Of a stretch of 64,000 bases of DNA, positions 28,749-41,400 are shown piece by piece (the stretch's first letter is position 1; each line of letters opens with the position of its first letter). The stretch is from contig NZ_CP074570.1 of the NCBI RefSeq assembly GCF_019900845.1, positions 1,488,001 through 1,552,000 of the forward strand. The letters are read 5' to 3'. Source of the DNA: Paraneptunicella aestuarii. GTDB lineage: Bacteria; Pseudomonadota; Gammaproteobacteria; Enterobacterales; Alteromonadaceae. The notes under the pieces are model-generated. The model was not told the origin of the DNA. It did no database searches and saw only the letters and a list, made by a program, of their open reading frames with translations. Both the position numbers and the translations under genes were made by a program.

Positions 28749-31700
28749 ATGAGCATTGCAGAACTGATTAACCGATTGTTGCAACGAGATATCAAGCTCT
28801 CCCTGCAAACCCTTCCTTTGCAGGAGGTTGGAAGTGCCGGGGGAAATGTACAGCTTCGTTACGACGCCCCTAAAGGTGCAATGACAGAAGACTTGTTGAA
28901 TGAAATTCGAACCCATAAAAATGAGTTAATCGATTTTCTAAGCAAGGCGGTTGCTCAATCTTCCAGTGTTGAGCTGCCATTGGAAAAAACGGTCAGTTTG
29001 TCTGCTGAACCTGTGCCATTGTCTTACGCCCAGCAGCGCATCTGGTTCATTGATACGTTGACTGGTAGCAAGAGCGGCAGTAAGAGCGGCAGCAGTCAGC
29101 AATTCAATATGTTCTATGCTTTTCGCATCACTGGCACTCTGGCATTAACGGCGTTTCGTCGGGCGCTGCATCGTATTATTGAACGTCATCAGGTCTTGCA
29201 TTCCCATATTCGTACCGAGCAAGGCGAGGGCGTGCAGCAGATTGCCGGGAAGTGGTCATTGCCGTTAACCGAATTGGATTGGCAGTCGTTCGATGATGCT
29301 ACCAAACAGAAAGAGCTAAACTCATTAGCTAATAAGGAAGCACAAAAGCCTTTTCATCTGGAAGCTGAGTTGCCCATTCGTTTGCACCTTATTGCCTTGG
29401 CAAGCGAAGACTATGTGGCCTTTTTGAACCTGCACCATATTGCCGGTGATGTTTGGTCAATTGGCGTGTTCCTCAAAGAATTGGAACAACTTTATGCAGC
29501 GTATTCCCATGAACAGGCCGATCCCTTGCCTGAGTTGGCAATTCAATATGCTGATTATGCTCACTGGCAGCGGGAAAGTTTTTCAGGTGAGAAGCAAGCG
29601 TCTCTACAACCGCATCTGGACTATTGGCAAACGCTATTGGCCGATGCGCCGCCGGTTCATAGTTTACCTTTAGATAAAAATCGCCCAGAAAAAGCCGATT
29701 TTATTGGTAGTAAGCACTTGCATGATTTTTCGCCAGAGTTGTCAGCCCGTATTCGCGATTACTGCGTGGCACAGGACGTAACGCCCTACATGTTGTTCCA
29801 AACTGCGTTTGCCTTGGTGCTAGGTCGTTATGGCAATACTAATGATGTTGTTCTGGGAACCCTGGGTTCGGGTCGTCACCACGCCAAATTAGAGCCCTTG
29901 ATTGGCTTCTTTATCAACACGCAGGTGAGCCGAATTCGATTTGGCGAAAACTCAAATTTTGAGACGTTATTAGCGGAAGTGAAACAACAGTCATTACAAG
30001 GGCATAAACATCAGGTTGTGCCTTTTGACATGCTGGTGGACAAGTTACAGCCACAGCGTAGTCAATCTCATACGCCTATCTTCCAGATATTGTTTGATCT
30101 GGTTAAAGGCGAGCGCTCGGGCGCTAACGAAAAAGAGAAAGAGCTGGGCGGATTTTCACTCAGTGGCTTACAAGTAGAGCCTCTGCGTTTTGATACTGTT
30201 AATGCCGCCGCCAAGTTCGATTTGGAATTGACGGTCATCGACCATCAAGATCATTTCCAATTGCAATGGATTTATGCCCAAAGCTTATTTGTTGAAGCGT
30301 CTATTCGACGCTTGAATGCCAGTTTGGAATGGCTTCTGACTCAGGTTTTAGAGAATACCGAGCAAGGTAAATTGGTCGCCGTAAACCAGCTATCTGTGGT
30401 TACAGAACAACAACAGGAATGGCTGCTTGCTCAGAATGATACCAAGCATCCTTACCCCGCCGATTTGACCATTCATCAATGGTTTGAACAGCAGGTGCAA
30501 AGCAGCCCCGAACAGATTGCGTTGAAATTTGAGCAGCAGGTTTTTACCTATGAGCAACTCAATCAACAGGCCAATCAATTCGCGCATTACTTATCTTCTC
30601 GCGTGCGTTCTCATGCCGATGAAACAGCAATTAGCCAGGAAAACTTGATCGGAATTTGCTTACCTCGCTGCCCGGAAATGGTGGTGAGTATGATGGCGAC
30701 CCTAAAGGCCGGGGGCGCGTATGTGCCAATGGAACCTGAGTATCCCGATGCTCGCCTGCTCGCCATTGCCGAAGAGGCTCAACCTCAATGTATAGTCACA
30801 ACTCGTGAATTGGCGACACGATTACAAGCTGCGGGTATTGATTGCAGGTATTTATGCGTGGACGATGTTGCGTTTCAAGCCGAGTTACAGGCTTGCTCAA
30901 CAAGTAATTTGTCTGCTGACTTTTCTAACGCTGAAAACCTTGCTTACGTCATCTTTACTTCCGGTTCTACCGGAAAGCCCAAAGGCGTGATGATTGAGCA
31001 TCAAGCCCTGGTGAACCGCATTCATTGGATGGATTGCCAATACGGTTGTGATGCCAACGACGTTATTTTGCAGAAAACGCCTTTTAGTTTTGATGTGTCG
31101 GTGTGGGAATTCTTCTGGCCTCTGGTGAAAGGCGCGTGTTTGCTATTGGCGAAGCCAGAAGGTCATAAAGAGCCGGATTATTTGTGCCAGCTTATTCAGC
31201 AGGAACAGGTCAGCAAGATGCACTTTGTGCCGTCGATGTTGGCTGCCATGTTGGTTTTTGATGGGTTTGAACAATGCACTTCGTTACGTCAGGTGTTCTG
31301 TAGTGGCGAAGCCTTGTTGGCGCAGCAGGTGATGGATTTCCAACACCTAATGCCAGCCTGTGAACTGCACAATTTATATGGCCCAACAGAGGCTGCTATT
31401 GATGTCAGCTATTGGGATTGTGCTCAATACCGACCGCTTGAACACATATCCATTCCTATTGGAAAGCCTATCCACAATATAGGCTTATACGTGCTGGATG
31501 ATGCGTTGCAGCTCGTGCCTCAAGGCGCTGTGGGGCAGTTGTATATTGCCGGTGTGGGGTTGGCGCGAGGCTATTTAAACCGACCGGATTTAACTCATCA
31601 GTCTTTTATCAATCACAGCTTGCCATCTACGAATACCCCGATTCGACTCTATAAAACCGGCGACTTAGCCCGTTGGTCAAATGAGGGCGAATTGCAGTAT

Positions 31701-32417
31701 CTGGGGCGTATTGACCAACAAGTAAAAATTCGCGGTTTTCGTATTGAGCTGGGCGACATCGAGCAAGCGCTAAAAACCTGCGATGGCATTCAGGATGCGG
31801 TGGTGCTGGCGGTCGAGCCAGTCGAATCGTCTGTCCAGCTTTCGCAAGAAAAACGCTTGCTCGCTTGTGTTGTTGTGGATGTTGCCAGTATGGGTTCCAA
31901 CGTGAATGACGAACAGCAAAAAGCCCTGAAATTAGCTTGGGACATGGCGCTGTCGAAGCTCTTACCTGAATACATGATGCCTGACGCGTGGGCTTTTGTA
32001 GATGGCATCCCACTCAGTACCAATGGCAAGCTGGATAGAAAAGCATTGCTCGGTACTTCGGCTGTTCTTGAAGCTTTGCAGCAAGGGGTTCAACCCGACG
32101 AATTTAACGCACCTGAAACCGAGTCAGAAATGTTGATGACCCAACTGTGGGCTTCTCTACTCGGAAAACCTGAATCACAAATCAGTGTGACCACCGACTT
32201 CTTTCATTTGGGCGGCCATTCCATATTGGCTGTGCGCCTTGTGAACGACATCAAACAACATTTCCAGCTCACTATCACGGTGAAAGATGTGCTTGAGCGA
32301 CAAAGCATTCGCAAGCTTTGTCATTGGCTCGATGAATTGGCTGACAGCGAACGCTTGAAAGCCGATTTGAAGCTGGAATCGCATGAATCAGATAACGAGG
32401 ATGTACTGGAAATATGA
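28749..32417 (+). CDS. NRPS 2: docking-C*-A(Ser)-T
   Basis: A 1222-aa single-module NRPS. Residues 1-60 look like a TubC-type N-terminal docking domain. The condensation domain (about 85-520) has HHIAGDVWS where active domains have HHxxxDGWS: the catalytic second His is kept but Gly is Val. The adenylation domain (FTSGSTGKPKG near 735; FDVSVWEFFW near 781) gives the code DVWHFSLIDK, serine (EntF has DVWHFSLVDK). A carrier domain (GGHS near 1155) and an acidic tail (ESDNEDVLEI) end the protein. It follows NRPS1 by 37 bp and overlaps NRPS3 by ATGA. Since NRPS1 already ends with an intact C domain, two C domains precede this A domain, and the degenerate one may be structural only. Confidence 0.93.
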   Translation: MSIAELINRLLQRDIKLSLQTLPLQEVGSAGGNVQLRYDAPKGAMTEDLLNEIRTHKNELIDFLSKAVAQSSSVELPLEKTVSLSAEPVPLSYAQQRIWFIDTLTGSKSGSKSGSSQQFNMFYAFRITGTLALTAFRRALHRIIERHQVLHSHIRTEQGEGVQQIAGKWSLPLTELDWQSFDDATKQKELNSLANKEAQKPFHLEAELPIRLHLIALASEDYVAFLNLHHIAGDVWSIGVFLKELEQLYAAYSHEQADPLPELAIQYADYAHWQRESFSGEKQASLQPHLDYWQTLLADAPPVHSLPLDKNRPEKADFIGSKHLHDFSPELSARIRDYCVAQDVTPYMLFQTAFALVLGRYGNTNDVVLGTLGSGRHHAKLEPLIGFFINTQVSRIRFGENSNFETLLAEVKQQSLQGHKHQVVPFDMLVDKLQPQRSQSHTPIFQILFDLVKGERSGANEKEKELGGFSLSGLQVEPLRFDTVNAAAKFDLELTVIDHQDHFQLQWIYAQSLFVEASIRRLNASLEWLLTQVLENTEQGKLVAVNQLSVVTEQQQEWLLAQNDTKHPYPADLTIHQWFEQQVQSSPEQIALKFEQQVFTYEQLNQQANQFAHYLSSRVRSHADETAISQENLIGICLPRCPEMVVSMMATLKAGGAYVPMEPEYPDARLLAIAEEAQPQCIVTTRELATRLQAAGIDCRYLCVDDVAFQAELQACSTSNLSADFSNAENLAYVIFTSGSTGKPKGVMIEHQALVNRIHWMDCQYGCDANDVILQKTPFSFDVSVWEFFWPLVKGACLLLAKPEGHKEPDYLCQLIQQEQVSKMHFVPSMLAAMLVFDGFEQCTSLRQVFCSGEALLAQQVMDFQHLMPACELHNLYGPTEAAIDVSYWDCAQYRPLEHISIPIGKPIHNIGLYVLDDALQLVPQGAVGQLYIAGVGLARGYLNRPDLTHQSFINHSLPSTNTPIRLYKTGDLARWSNEGELQYLGRIDQQVKIRGFRIELGDIEQALKTCDGIQDAVVLAVEPVESSVQLSQEKRLLACVVVDVASMGSNVNDEQQKALKLAWDMALSKLLPEYMMPDAWAFVDGIPLSTNGKLDRKALLGTSAVLEALQQGVQPDEFNAPETESEMLMTQLWASLLGKPESQISVTTDFFHLGGHSILAVRLVNDIKQHFQLTITVKDVLERQSIRKLCHWLDELADSERLKADLKLESHESDNEDVLEI

Positions 32418-35400
32418 AGCTGATTGAGTTGATGAGCCAATGCCGTGATTTAGGCATAAAGCTGGGCGTTAAAGATGACAAGGTGTTGGTGAAAGGCGAT
32501 AAGAGCTTGCTTACGCCTGAACTTATTGCCGCCATTAAAAACAATAAAGCTGAGATTCTGGCCTGGTTTTCAGATCAGCAATTTACCTCGGTGGCGGATA
32601 TTGAGCCGATATCGCGCGATAAGGACTTGCCGCTGTCTTATGCTCAGCAGCGTTTGTGGTTTATCGATCGCATGGACGGTGCCAGTACGCAATTTAATAT
32701 GCCTTCGGAATTCATCGTTGAAGGCGCCTTTAACACCCAAATTGCCAGTGACGTTATTCGCCAGATCATTGCGCGTCATGAAACCTTGCGCACCGTGTTT
32801 GTGGAACAGGATGGCGAGCCCAAGCAGGTTATTCGTGAATCTTTTGATTTTCACTTAAAAACGCTGGATTTGAGTCATCTTACGCCGCAGCAGCAACAGG
32901 CTAAATTGCACCATATTGTGTTGCAGGAAAGGGCTCAGTCCTTTGCTCTGGATAAGGATTTAATGCTGCGTGCTACCTGGGTGATTTTGCAATCGGGCAG
33001 AGGTGTTGCCAATGTGCAGAACAAAGGCTTGTTGGCTTTTAATATGCATCATATCGCCTCTGATGGCTGGTCAATGGGATTGTTGGTGCGTGAATTTATT
33101 GAAGGCTATCAGCGGCTTATTCATAAAGGGGATCTCTCAGAGCATTGTGATTTAGCGATTCAATATGCCGATTTCGCTTATTGGCAGAATCAGTTTCTGG
33201 CTAAAGACAATCCTAATGGTGCTAAACGACAGCTGGAATATTGGCGCAAGCAGTTGAGTGAAGCGCCAACCGTGCATTCACTGGCATTGGATTATCCGCG
33301 TCCGGAACAAAAATCCCATCAAGGAGGCGTAGTCCGTTCTCAATTGAGCGCATCGGCAACCCATCGGTTATTGGAATTTGCCAAGGCTCGTCAATTGTCG
33401 CCCTTTATGTTGCTACACAGTATGTTGGCCTTGTTGATTTCCCGTCACAGCCACAGTCACGACATCATGTTAGGCACGCCGGTTGCTAACCGAATGCGCC
33501 CTGAACTAGAGCCGATTATTGGCTTTTTTGTGAATTCATTGGTGTTACGCATCAATACTGATTTTGCAGAGATTGACGATTATCTACAACATATTCGACA
33601 AGTGAATCTGGATGCCCAGGCCAATCAGGACGTGCCTTTTGAGCATTTGCTGGATGAGTGTCAGGTGGAACGGGTCATGGCGCATACGCCGTTGTTCCAG
33701 ATCATGCTTAGCATGAATACCAATCAACGTGCCGATTTGCAGCTACCGGAATTACGCTTTCAGGAATATCAGTTTGACGACCAATCGCAAGCCTGGACGG
33801 CAAATTTTGATTTGGAATTAAAAGTTGAGCTGAATGGCATCAATGACAGGGAGGCCAGAGATGACAGAGACCCGGCAGAACAAGAGCTGCATTTCTCATG
33901 GGTATACGACAAGTCTCTGTTTAAAGAGGAGCGAATTCAAAGCTTCGATGCGCAGTTTCATCGCTTATTAAAAGCGCTTACGGGCAATCAGAGCCGTTCG
34001 AGCGGGAAGTTATACGATTTGCAGATGCTGGGCGATGAGGACATTCACCAATTACTGCATACGTTCAACAGCCCGCGCAGGGATTACCCGCTGGATACTC
34101 GCGTTCATCAATGGTTTGAACAGCAGGTTGAGAGAACGCCTGAAGCCATTGCACTGGTTTATGATGATGTGCGCCTGACTTACGCGCAGCTCAACGAGAG
34201 AGCCAACCGTGTCGCTCACTTCTTGATAGAGCAGGGCATTGGTAATAACGATCTGGTGGGGATTTACGCCTATCGGAGCGATGATTTTCTGGTGGGCATG
34301 CTAGCCGCCATGAAAGCGGGTGGGGCATACGTACCACTCGACCCAACCAATCCGATGGAACGTTTAGCCTATATGATTGAGGATGCCCAGGCGAAGGTGG
34401 TGCTGACTCAAACTCGCTTGCTTTCTGCTTCTGACCCTCTTCTTGATTCATCTGTTTTATTTGAAAAACTGCCCAAACAGTGTGTGCGAGCCTGTCTGGA
34501 TGATGCCGCTTTCTGGCAACGTTATGCACAACACAACCCTGATGTGCCGGGAACGGGGGCAGATTACGCCTATATGATTTATACCTCGGGCTCCACCGGG
34601 CGACCCAAAGGGGCGTTGGTACATCATGCCGGCGCGGTAAATCATATCGTCGCCGAGTTTGAATTGCTTGGGTTTATGTTGCAGGAGCAACAGGAGCAAA
34701 AGGCGCAACAGGAGCAAAAGGAGAAATACGACCAGCTAGCTCCTCATCATTTCTTGCAAAGTGCAGCTTCCTCTTCGGATGTGTCTGTGTGGCAGTTTCT
34801 CGCTCCAGTCATAAGCGGTGGTAAAACCGTGGTATTGGATGACATGACGGATCTACCCAAGCTGGTTCGTTTGCTACAGCAAGAGCAAGTTCATCTTATT
34901 CAAACCGCTCCGGCGGTATTGCAAGTGTTGGTGGAGTATTTGCAAGCACAAAGCCAGAAACACGTCTCTCAGCTTCCCGACTTAAAGTGGCTGATGATTA
35001 TCGCTGAACCTTGCCCTGTGCCCTTGATCAACCAGTGGTTTGAGCTAGAGCCGAATATTCCGGTTATGAATGGCTTTGGCCCTTCGGAAGCGTCGGACGA
35101 TATCACCGCTTTTGTCATGCGCAAGTCCTTGGATGAGCGATTAACCAGTATTCCCATCGGCAAACCTATTCCCAATATGACCCTGTATGTCATGGACGAG
35201 CATCAACGTTTGCTACCGCCGGGCGCGATTGGTGAATTGTGTGTCTCGGGTGTTGGTGTTGGCCCCGGATATTGGCAAAACCCGGAGCGTACTGCCAGCA
35301 GTTTCGTGGCGAATCCCTATCAGGATTATCCGGGCATTAAAGCCCCGGGCGCAGATAGCCGGAAGCTGTATCGCACCGGAGATTTAGGGCGCTGGATCAC

Positions 35401-38400
35401 AACAGGTGAATTCGCCGGGGAACTGGAGTTTGTTGGACGCATTGATCATCAGGTGAAGATCCGAGGATTCCGTATCGAAATTGGTGAAATTGAACATCAG
35501 CTTTCCTTATGTGATGGCGTGGCGAACCAAGTGGTTCTGGTGCGTCAGGACAATGTGAATGAGAGGGCTGGCAATGAGGCCGGGGATAAGTATTTAACGG
35601 CCTATTTGATCCCGGAAAATGCATCTTTTGTCACAGATTTACAGCGCCAAGCGAATTGGTTACAGCAGGTTCAAACCCGATTACAGGCGCAACTACCGGG
35701 CTACATGGTGCCCACCGCTTATGTGGTCATGGCGCGTTTTCCGCTAACGCCAGCCGACAAGATTGATAAAAAAGCCTTGCCTGCGCCGGAACAGAAAATA
35801 GCGAGCGCGCAACGAGCTCCATTGAAAACCGCCACCGAGCTATGGCTGGCGGCGACCTGGCAAGCGCTGTTAAAGCTAAAAGCCGACGAAAATGAAGGGC
35901 AATTGCCAGGTGCCTTAGTCGGCGCTAATGATAATTTCTTCCAACTGGGAGGGCATTCTATTTTAGTGGTCAGGCTGGTGGCGCGAGTCAGAGACAAGTT
36001 TGCCATCGAATTGCCGGTTAAAGCGGTATTTCAGCATCCTCAACTGAATGAATTGGCGGCGTATATTGATAGTTTGTTAGGCGATGACACTACTGCTGGC
36101 GCGGCAGGCGAGCAATTTATGCAAAACGCCGTGCAAAACGCCATGCAAAAATCTATTCAGGCTATGCCCGCCACTATCAAGCGCTTGCCCTTGTCTTACG
36201 CGCAACAGCGATTATGGGTGATCGACAAAGTAGACGGCAACAGTGTGCAATACAACATGCCGAAAGCCTTAAAGGTCAATGGTGAGTTTAATGTGGCTGT
36301 GGCAGCAAAGGCCATTAGTCGGATTATTGAACGGCATGAACCATTACGGACTGTGTTTGCTGAGATTGACGGTGAAGCTGTGCAAATCATTCGTGATGCG
36401 GTGCCTTTTTCGCTGCAACAGATTGACCTTACCAGCTGTGTTAATCCTGAACCGCTGATAAAAGCGCATATCAATAACGAAGCTTATACGCCGTTTAATT
36501 TGGCGTCCGATGTGATGTTGCGAGCCCGCTGGTTGCAAACATCGGCACAACAAGGCGTGCTGTTATTCAACATGCATCACATTGCGTCAGATGGCTGGTC
36601 GTTGGGTGTGTTGGTGAACGAGTTTGTTGCCTGGTATCGCTATTTCCTGTTGGCGGAGGAAGCGGAATCAACGCCATCCTTTGAATTCAATGAACCATTA
36701 CCTGAATTGGCGATTCGCTATGCCGATTATGCTTATTGGCAGCGTGAGTTTCTTTCTTCTCTTGGTAGAGCTCTGAATAAACCACAGGATAAAGAGTCGA
36801 ATCTTGGAGAACAGTTGAGCTATTGGTGCAAGCAGTTGCAAGATTTGCCTGTGGTGCATAGCTTGCCTTTGGATTTTGCTCGCCCTACGCAAAAGCAACA
36901 TGAAGGTGGTGTGTTGCATAGTCAACTGTCGGTGCAGTTTGCCAATGAGTTGCAATCGGTGGCTGTTGAGCAGTCAGTCACGCCCTTTATGTTAATTCAT
37001 GCCGCTTTGGCGATGGTGCTGTCGCGCCATAGTAATACTCAGGATATTGTTATCGGAACGCCGGTGGCGAACCGGATGCAGCAGGAACTTGAGCCGCTAA
37101 TCGGGTTTTTCGTGAATACCTTGGTACTGCGTGCCAATACCCAGTTTGAGGTATTGGCTGACTATTTGGCGCATATTCGCCAAGTGAATCTGGATGCCCA
37201 GGCTAATCAGGATATTCCGTTTGAATTGCTGGTTGAGCAGGTTCAGGCTCCCAGAAGTTTACAACATACTCCTTTGTTCCAAATCTTGCTGATGATGGAT
37301 AACACCGAGAAGCAGGAACAAAGTCTGCCGGGGTTGCATTTCTCTGCGATTCCTGAAGAGGAAAAAGCGGCAAAATTCGATTTAAGTTTAAGCGTTGATG
37401 TCAATGTGTCGGGTTCTGATGCAGGTGTGAAGTTTAGCTGGGTTTACGATAAATCCTTGTTCACGGGCGGGCGTATCGAGACCTTGAATGATCATCTGCA
37501 ACGTTTGCTGCAATCTATGGTGCAGCTGCTTTCTAAAGCGAGTTCAAGCGCTAATGTTAATGCTAAGTCTGTGCGCCTGACAGAATTGTCCATGTTGTCA
37601 GCATCAGAGCTGAACTTCCTGCAATACGAATTGAATGCTTCACAGCGCGAATTCCCGCAAGACACCCTGGTTCATGAGTTGTTTGAGCAACAGGTTCAAC
37701 GGGTTCCTGACAACATTGCCGTGCGATTCAGACCCAGTGAAGAGCCGTTAGATCGTGAACAGCGCATGACCTACGACGAGCTGAACTGTGCGGCTAACAG
37801 AGTGGCTTGGTATCTGCGCTCTCAGGGCGTATCAGTAGGTTCATTGGTGGGCATTCGATTAAACCGTTCCTGCGATATGTTAATTGCCGTGCTTGCCGTG
37901 CTCAAAGCGGGTGCGGCTTATGTGCCTTTTGATCCTGAGCATCCTGTTGCACGACTGAACTGGGTGGTTGAGGATACTGGCTTGGCGCATATGCTCACTG
38001 ATTCGGAATTAGCTAAAGGGTTTGATATCCCTGATTCAATTCAGGTGATTAATCTGGATTGCCCGACCTTTATTAGCGCCTTGCTACAAAGCTCGCAGGA
38101 TGATCCGGATGCCAATCCGGGGCGCCTGGTGGATGTTGATCTCGACCAAGAGAAAGATAAAGAGCACAAGCTCACACCCGATTCTCTGGCTTATGTTATC
38201 TACACCTCGGGCTCTACGGGCAAACCCAAAGGTGTGCAGGTGTCTCATCGCAATGCGGTGAACTTCCTGTCTTTTGCCACTCGCGAGTTTATGCCTGAGC
38301 ATATTGAAGGGGCTGTGGTCAGCTCTTCGCTGGCTTTTGATGCCACAGTGGGCTCTTTGTATCCGCCTTTGTGCTGTGGTCAATATGTGGAAATTCTGCC

Positions 38401-41400
38401 TGACGATGCCAGCATACTGGAGCGCCTGGAAGATGTGCTGCTGCACGATACCCGTTCCTTAATGTACAAGATCACCCCCGCGCATTTGGAAGCCATCGCC
38501 AGTAAAGATCTGCTTCCGGTGAATACCAGTTCAAGGCATTTGTTAGTCATTGCGGGTGAACAGTTGTTATCGCGCAATATGTACCGCTGGATGCACGAAT
38601 TACTGCCTAATGGTATTTATGTGAACGAATATGGCCCAACGGAAACCACGGTTGGCGCGACCACCTATTGGGGCTTAACGCCAAGTAAAGTGGCGCCTGA
38701 TTCGCCTCATGCCGTGCCCATTGGCAAACCTCTGGACAACACGCGCTTATATATTCTGGATGCGCAGCAAAATGTCGTGCCTTTTGGTGCCATTGGTGAA
38801 CTCTATATTGGTGGCGCAGGTTTAAGCCGTGGTTATATCAATCGACCGGAATTGAATCGCGACAAGTTTGTGCACAAGACTTTTGCCGACGGGCTGCAAG
38901 AAGCGTTATATCGTACTGGTGATCTGGTGCGTTATCAGGAAAGCGGCAATGTCGAGTTTATTGGTCGGGTTGACCATCAGGTGAAAATTCGCGGGTTGCG
39001 CATTGAACTGGGCGAGATCGATTATTTGCTCACACAGCAGGAAAGCGTGCGTCAGGCTGTGGTGATTGCCGTTGATGAAGTTCAAAATGAGCAAGCCCAA
39101 ACCCAAACACAAGCACGTAAGCAAACTCACCTTGTCGCCTATATCGTCCCTGAGCATGGCAATGCGTCAAAGATGCTGTCTGACGAAGCCTTATGGTCGA
39201 ACTGGATTGATACCACCCGGCAATATTTGCAATCGCAGTTACCTCCATACATGGTTCCCAACTTCTTTATTGCGCTAAAAGAATTGCCTTTGAATGTGAA
39301 TGGCAAGGTGGATCGTCATGCCTTGCCGAAGCCGAATTTTGAGGCTTACTGGCAGCAAATGGAAACCCGCTTTGTGGCTCCGGTCTCCGAGATTGAAAGC
39401 CAGTTACAAGGCATTTGGGCGAGCGTATTAAAAACCTCTGCTGGCAAATTGAGTGTGAGTGCCAATTTCTTTGAATTGGGTGGCGATTCCATTTTATCTA
39501 TTCAGGTGGTGTCGCGCGCTGCTAAGCAGGGTTTGTATTTCACGGTTAAAGATTTGTTTAAGGCGCAAACCATACGCCAACTTGCGCCGGTGGTGCGCAC
39601 CGAACAAGCGGTTAATGCGCCGCAGGATGCGGTCACAGGTGAACAAATCTTGTTGCCTGTACAAAAGCGTTTCTTCCAGAACGAAGCGGATTTGCATCAT
39701 TACAATCAGGCCATGTTGCTTAATACGCCCATTGATTTTGATGAGCGTTCGTTGTTGTCGTTGGTGCGTAAACTGATCGATCGTCATGATGCCTTACGCC
39801 TGAAATTCCGTCGTTTGGATATCGACAAAGGCACTCGATGGCAGGGGCATTATGCGCCGATGAGCAGCACCATGCTGGAAAATGCCATCGCTATTTCCGA
39901 CTGGCCAATCGCGTCGTTCGAAGGCATTGAAGAAAAAGCGACTCAGTATCAGCAAGCGCTCGACCCTGAACAGGGCAAAATGTTGAAAGTGGTGTACTTC
40001 CGACCCGAAGGACAATGTTCCACGACTCGCGGAGAAAGCCGCATTAAATGCATGGGACGTTTGCTGATCGTTATTCATCACTTGGCGGTGGATGGTGTGT
40101 CGTGGCGTATCTTGCTGGATGATTTGGATACTCTGTATCAACAGTGGCGTGAAGGCACACAGCTTACCCTTTCAGCGAAAACCTCGTCCTATCAACAGTG
40201 GGGCGAGTGGTTACAGGCTTATCGTAATGGCGAAGTGATCGATAAAGAGCAGGAATATTGGGCCATTGAAGCGCGCAAGCAAGTGCCGCAATTGTCTTCT
40301 TTGCCATGCGTGAGTTCGTGTGTGCACGAGCCAGATTCTTTAGAGTTGGGGGAGATTGAGGAAGCACAAACACCGGTATCCGTCGCCAGCTTTTCACTGG
40401 ATGCAGCTTTAACTCAGGAGTTATTAAGCACCAGTCATCAGGCTTATCGTACCCGGGTGAATGAGTTGCTACTGAGCGGTTTGTTGTTGGGTATTCAGCA
40501 GTGGAGTGGTGAGCAAACCATTCGTATCGATCTGGAAAGCCACGGGCGTGAGGAAATCAATCCGGCATTGGATGTCAGCCAAACGGTGGGTTGGTTTACT
40601 TCCGTGTATCCTTTGGTACTGCAATCATTGTTAAGTGTTGATTCTGGTAAGCAGGATAGAACGGCGCGATTGGAAAACCTGATCTGTGATGTAAAAGAGC
40701 AATATCGCGCTGTGCCAAACCAGGGTATTGGTTTTGGTGTGCTTAAGTATTTGAGCTCTATCGATCCTTTTGTGGAATTGCCCGAAAGCGAAATTCTGTT
40801 TAATTATCTGGGTCAGTTTGATCAAGTCGTAAGCGACACGAGTGAAGAGCAAGTAAAAAGAGCCTTTACCCTTGCCAAAGAATCATCAGGGCAAGCCATT
40901 GGTTTAGGGCGTTTGCCTCATTATCCATTAGTGTTTAACGGCATGGTGGTTAACGAGCAACTTACGTTCCATCTCACCTACGACAATGAGCGCTTTTCAG
41001 CATCCGCAATGCACAACTTGCTCAATTGTTTTGAACAAGCCTTATCCGAGCTGGTTGCCTATTGTAGGACGGTACAACAAGGACGTTATACCCCTTCGGA
41101 TTTCCCTTTGGCGAAAATCAGCCCGTCGGAACTGAACGACTGGCAGGTAAAATACCCACAGATTGAACAGTTATTGCCTGCAACGGGGATGCAGCAGGGA
41201 ATGTTGTTCCAAGGCTTGTTGCATTCAGGCACTTATGTCACTCAAACCCTGCTACGTGCTCAAGGCTTGCAGTTGGATGTTTTGCAGTATGCCTGGCAAT
41301 GGCTGGCAAAACGTCACGCGCTATTTCGCACCGCTTTTGTTGGGTTAGAGACGGGTAATGCTCATCAGTTGGTGTTACCTGAAGTTGACCTGCCTTGGCA

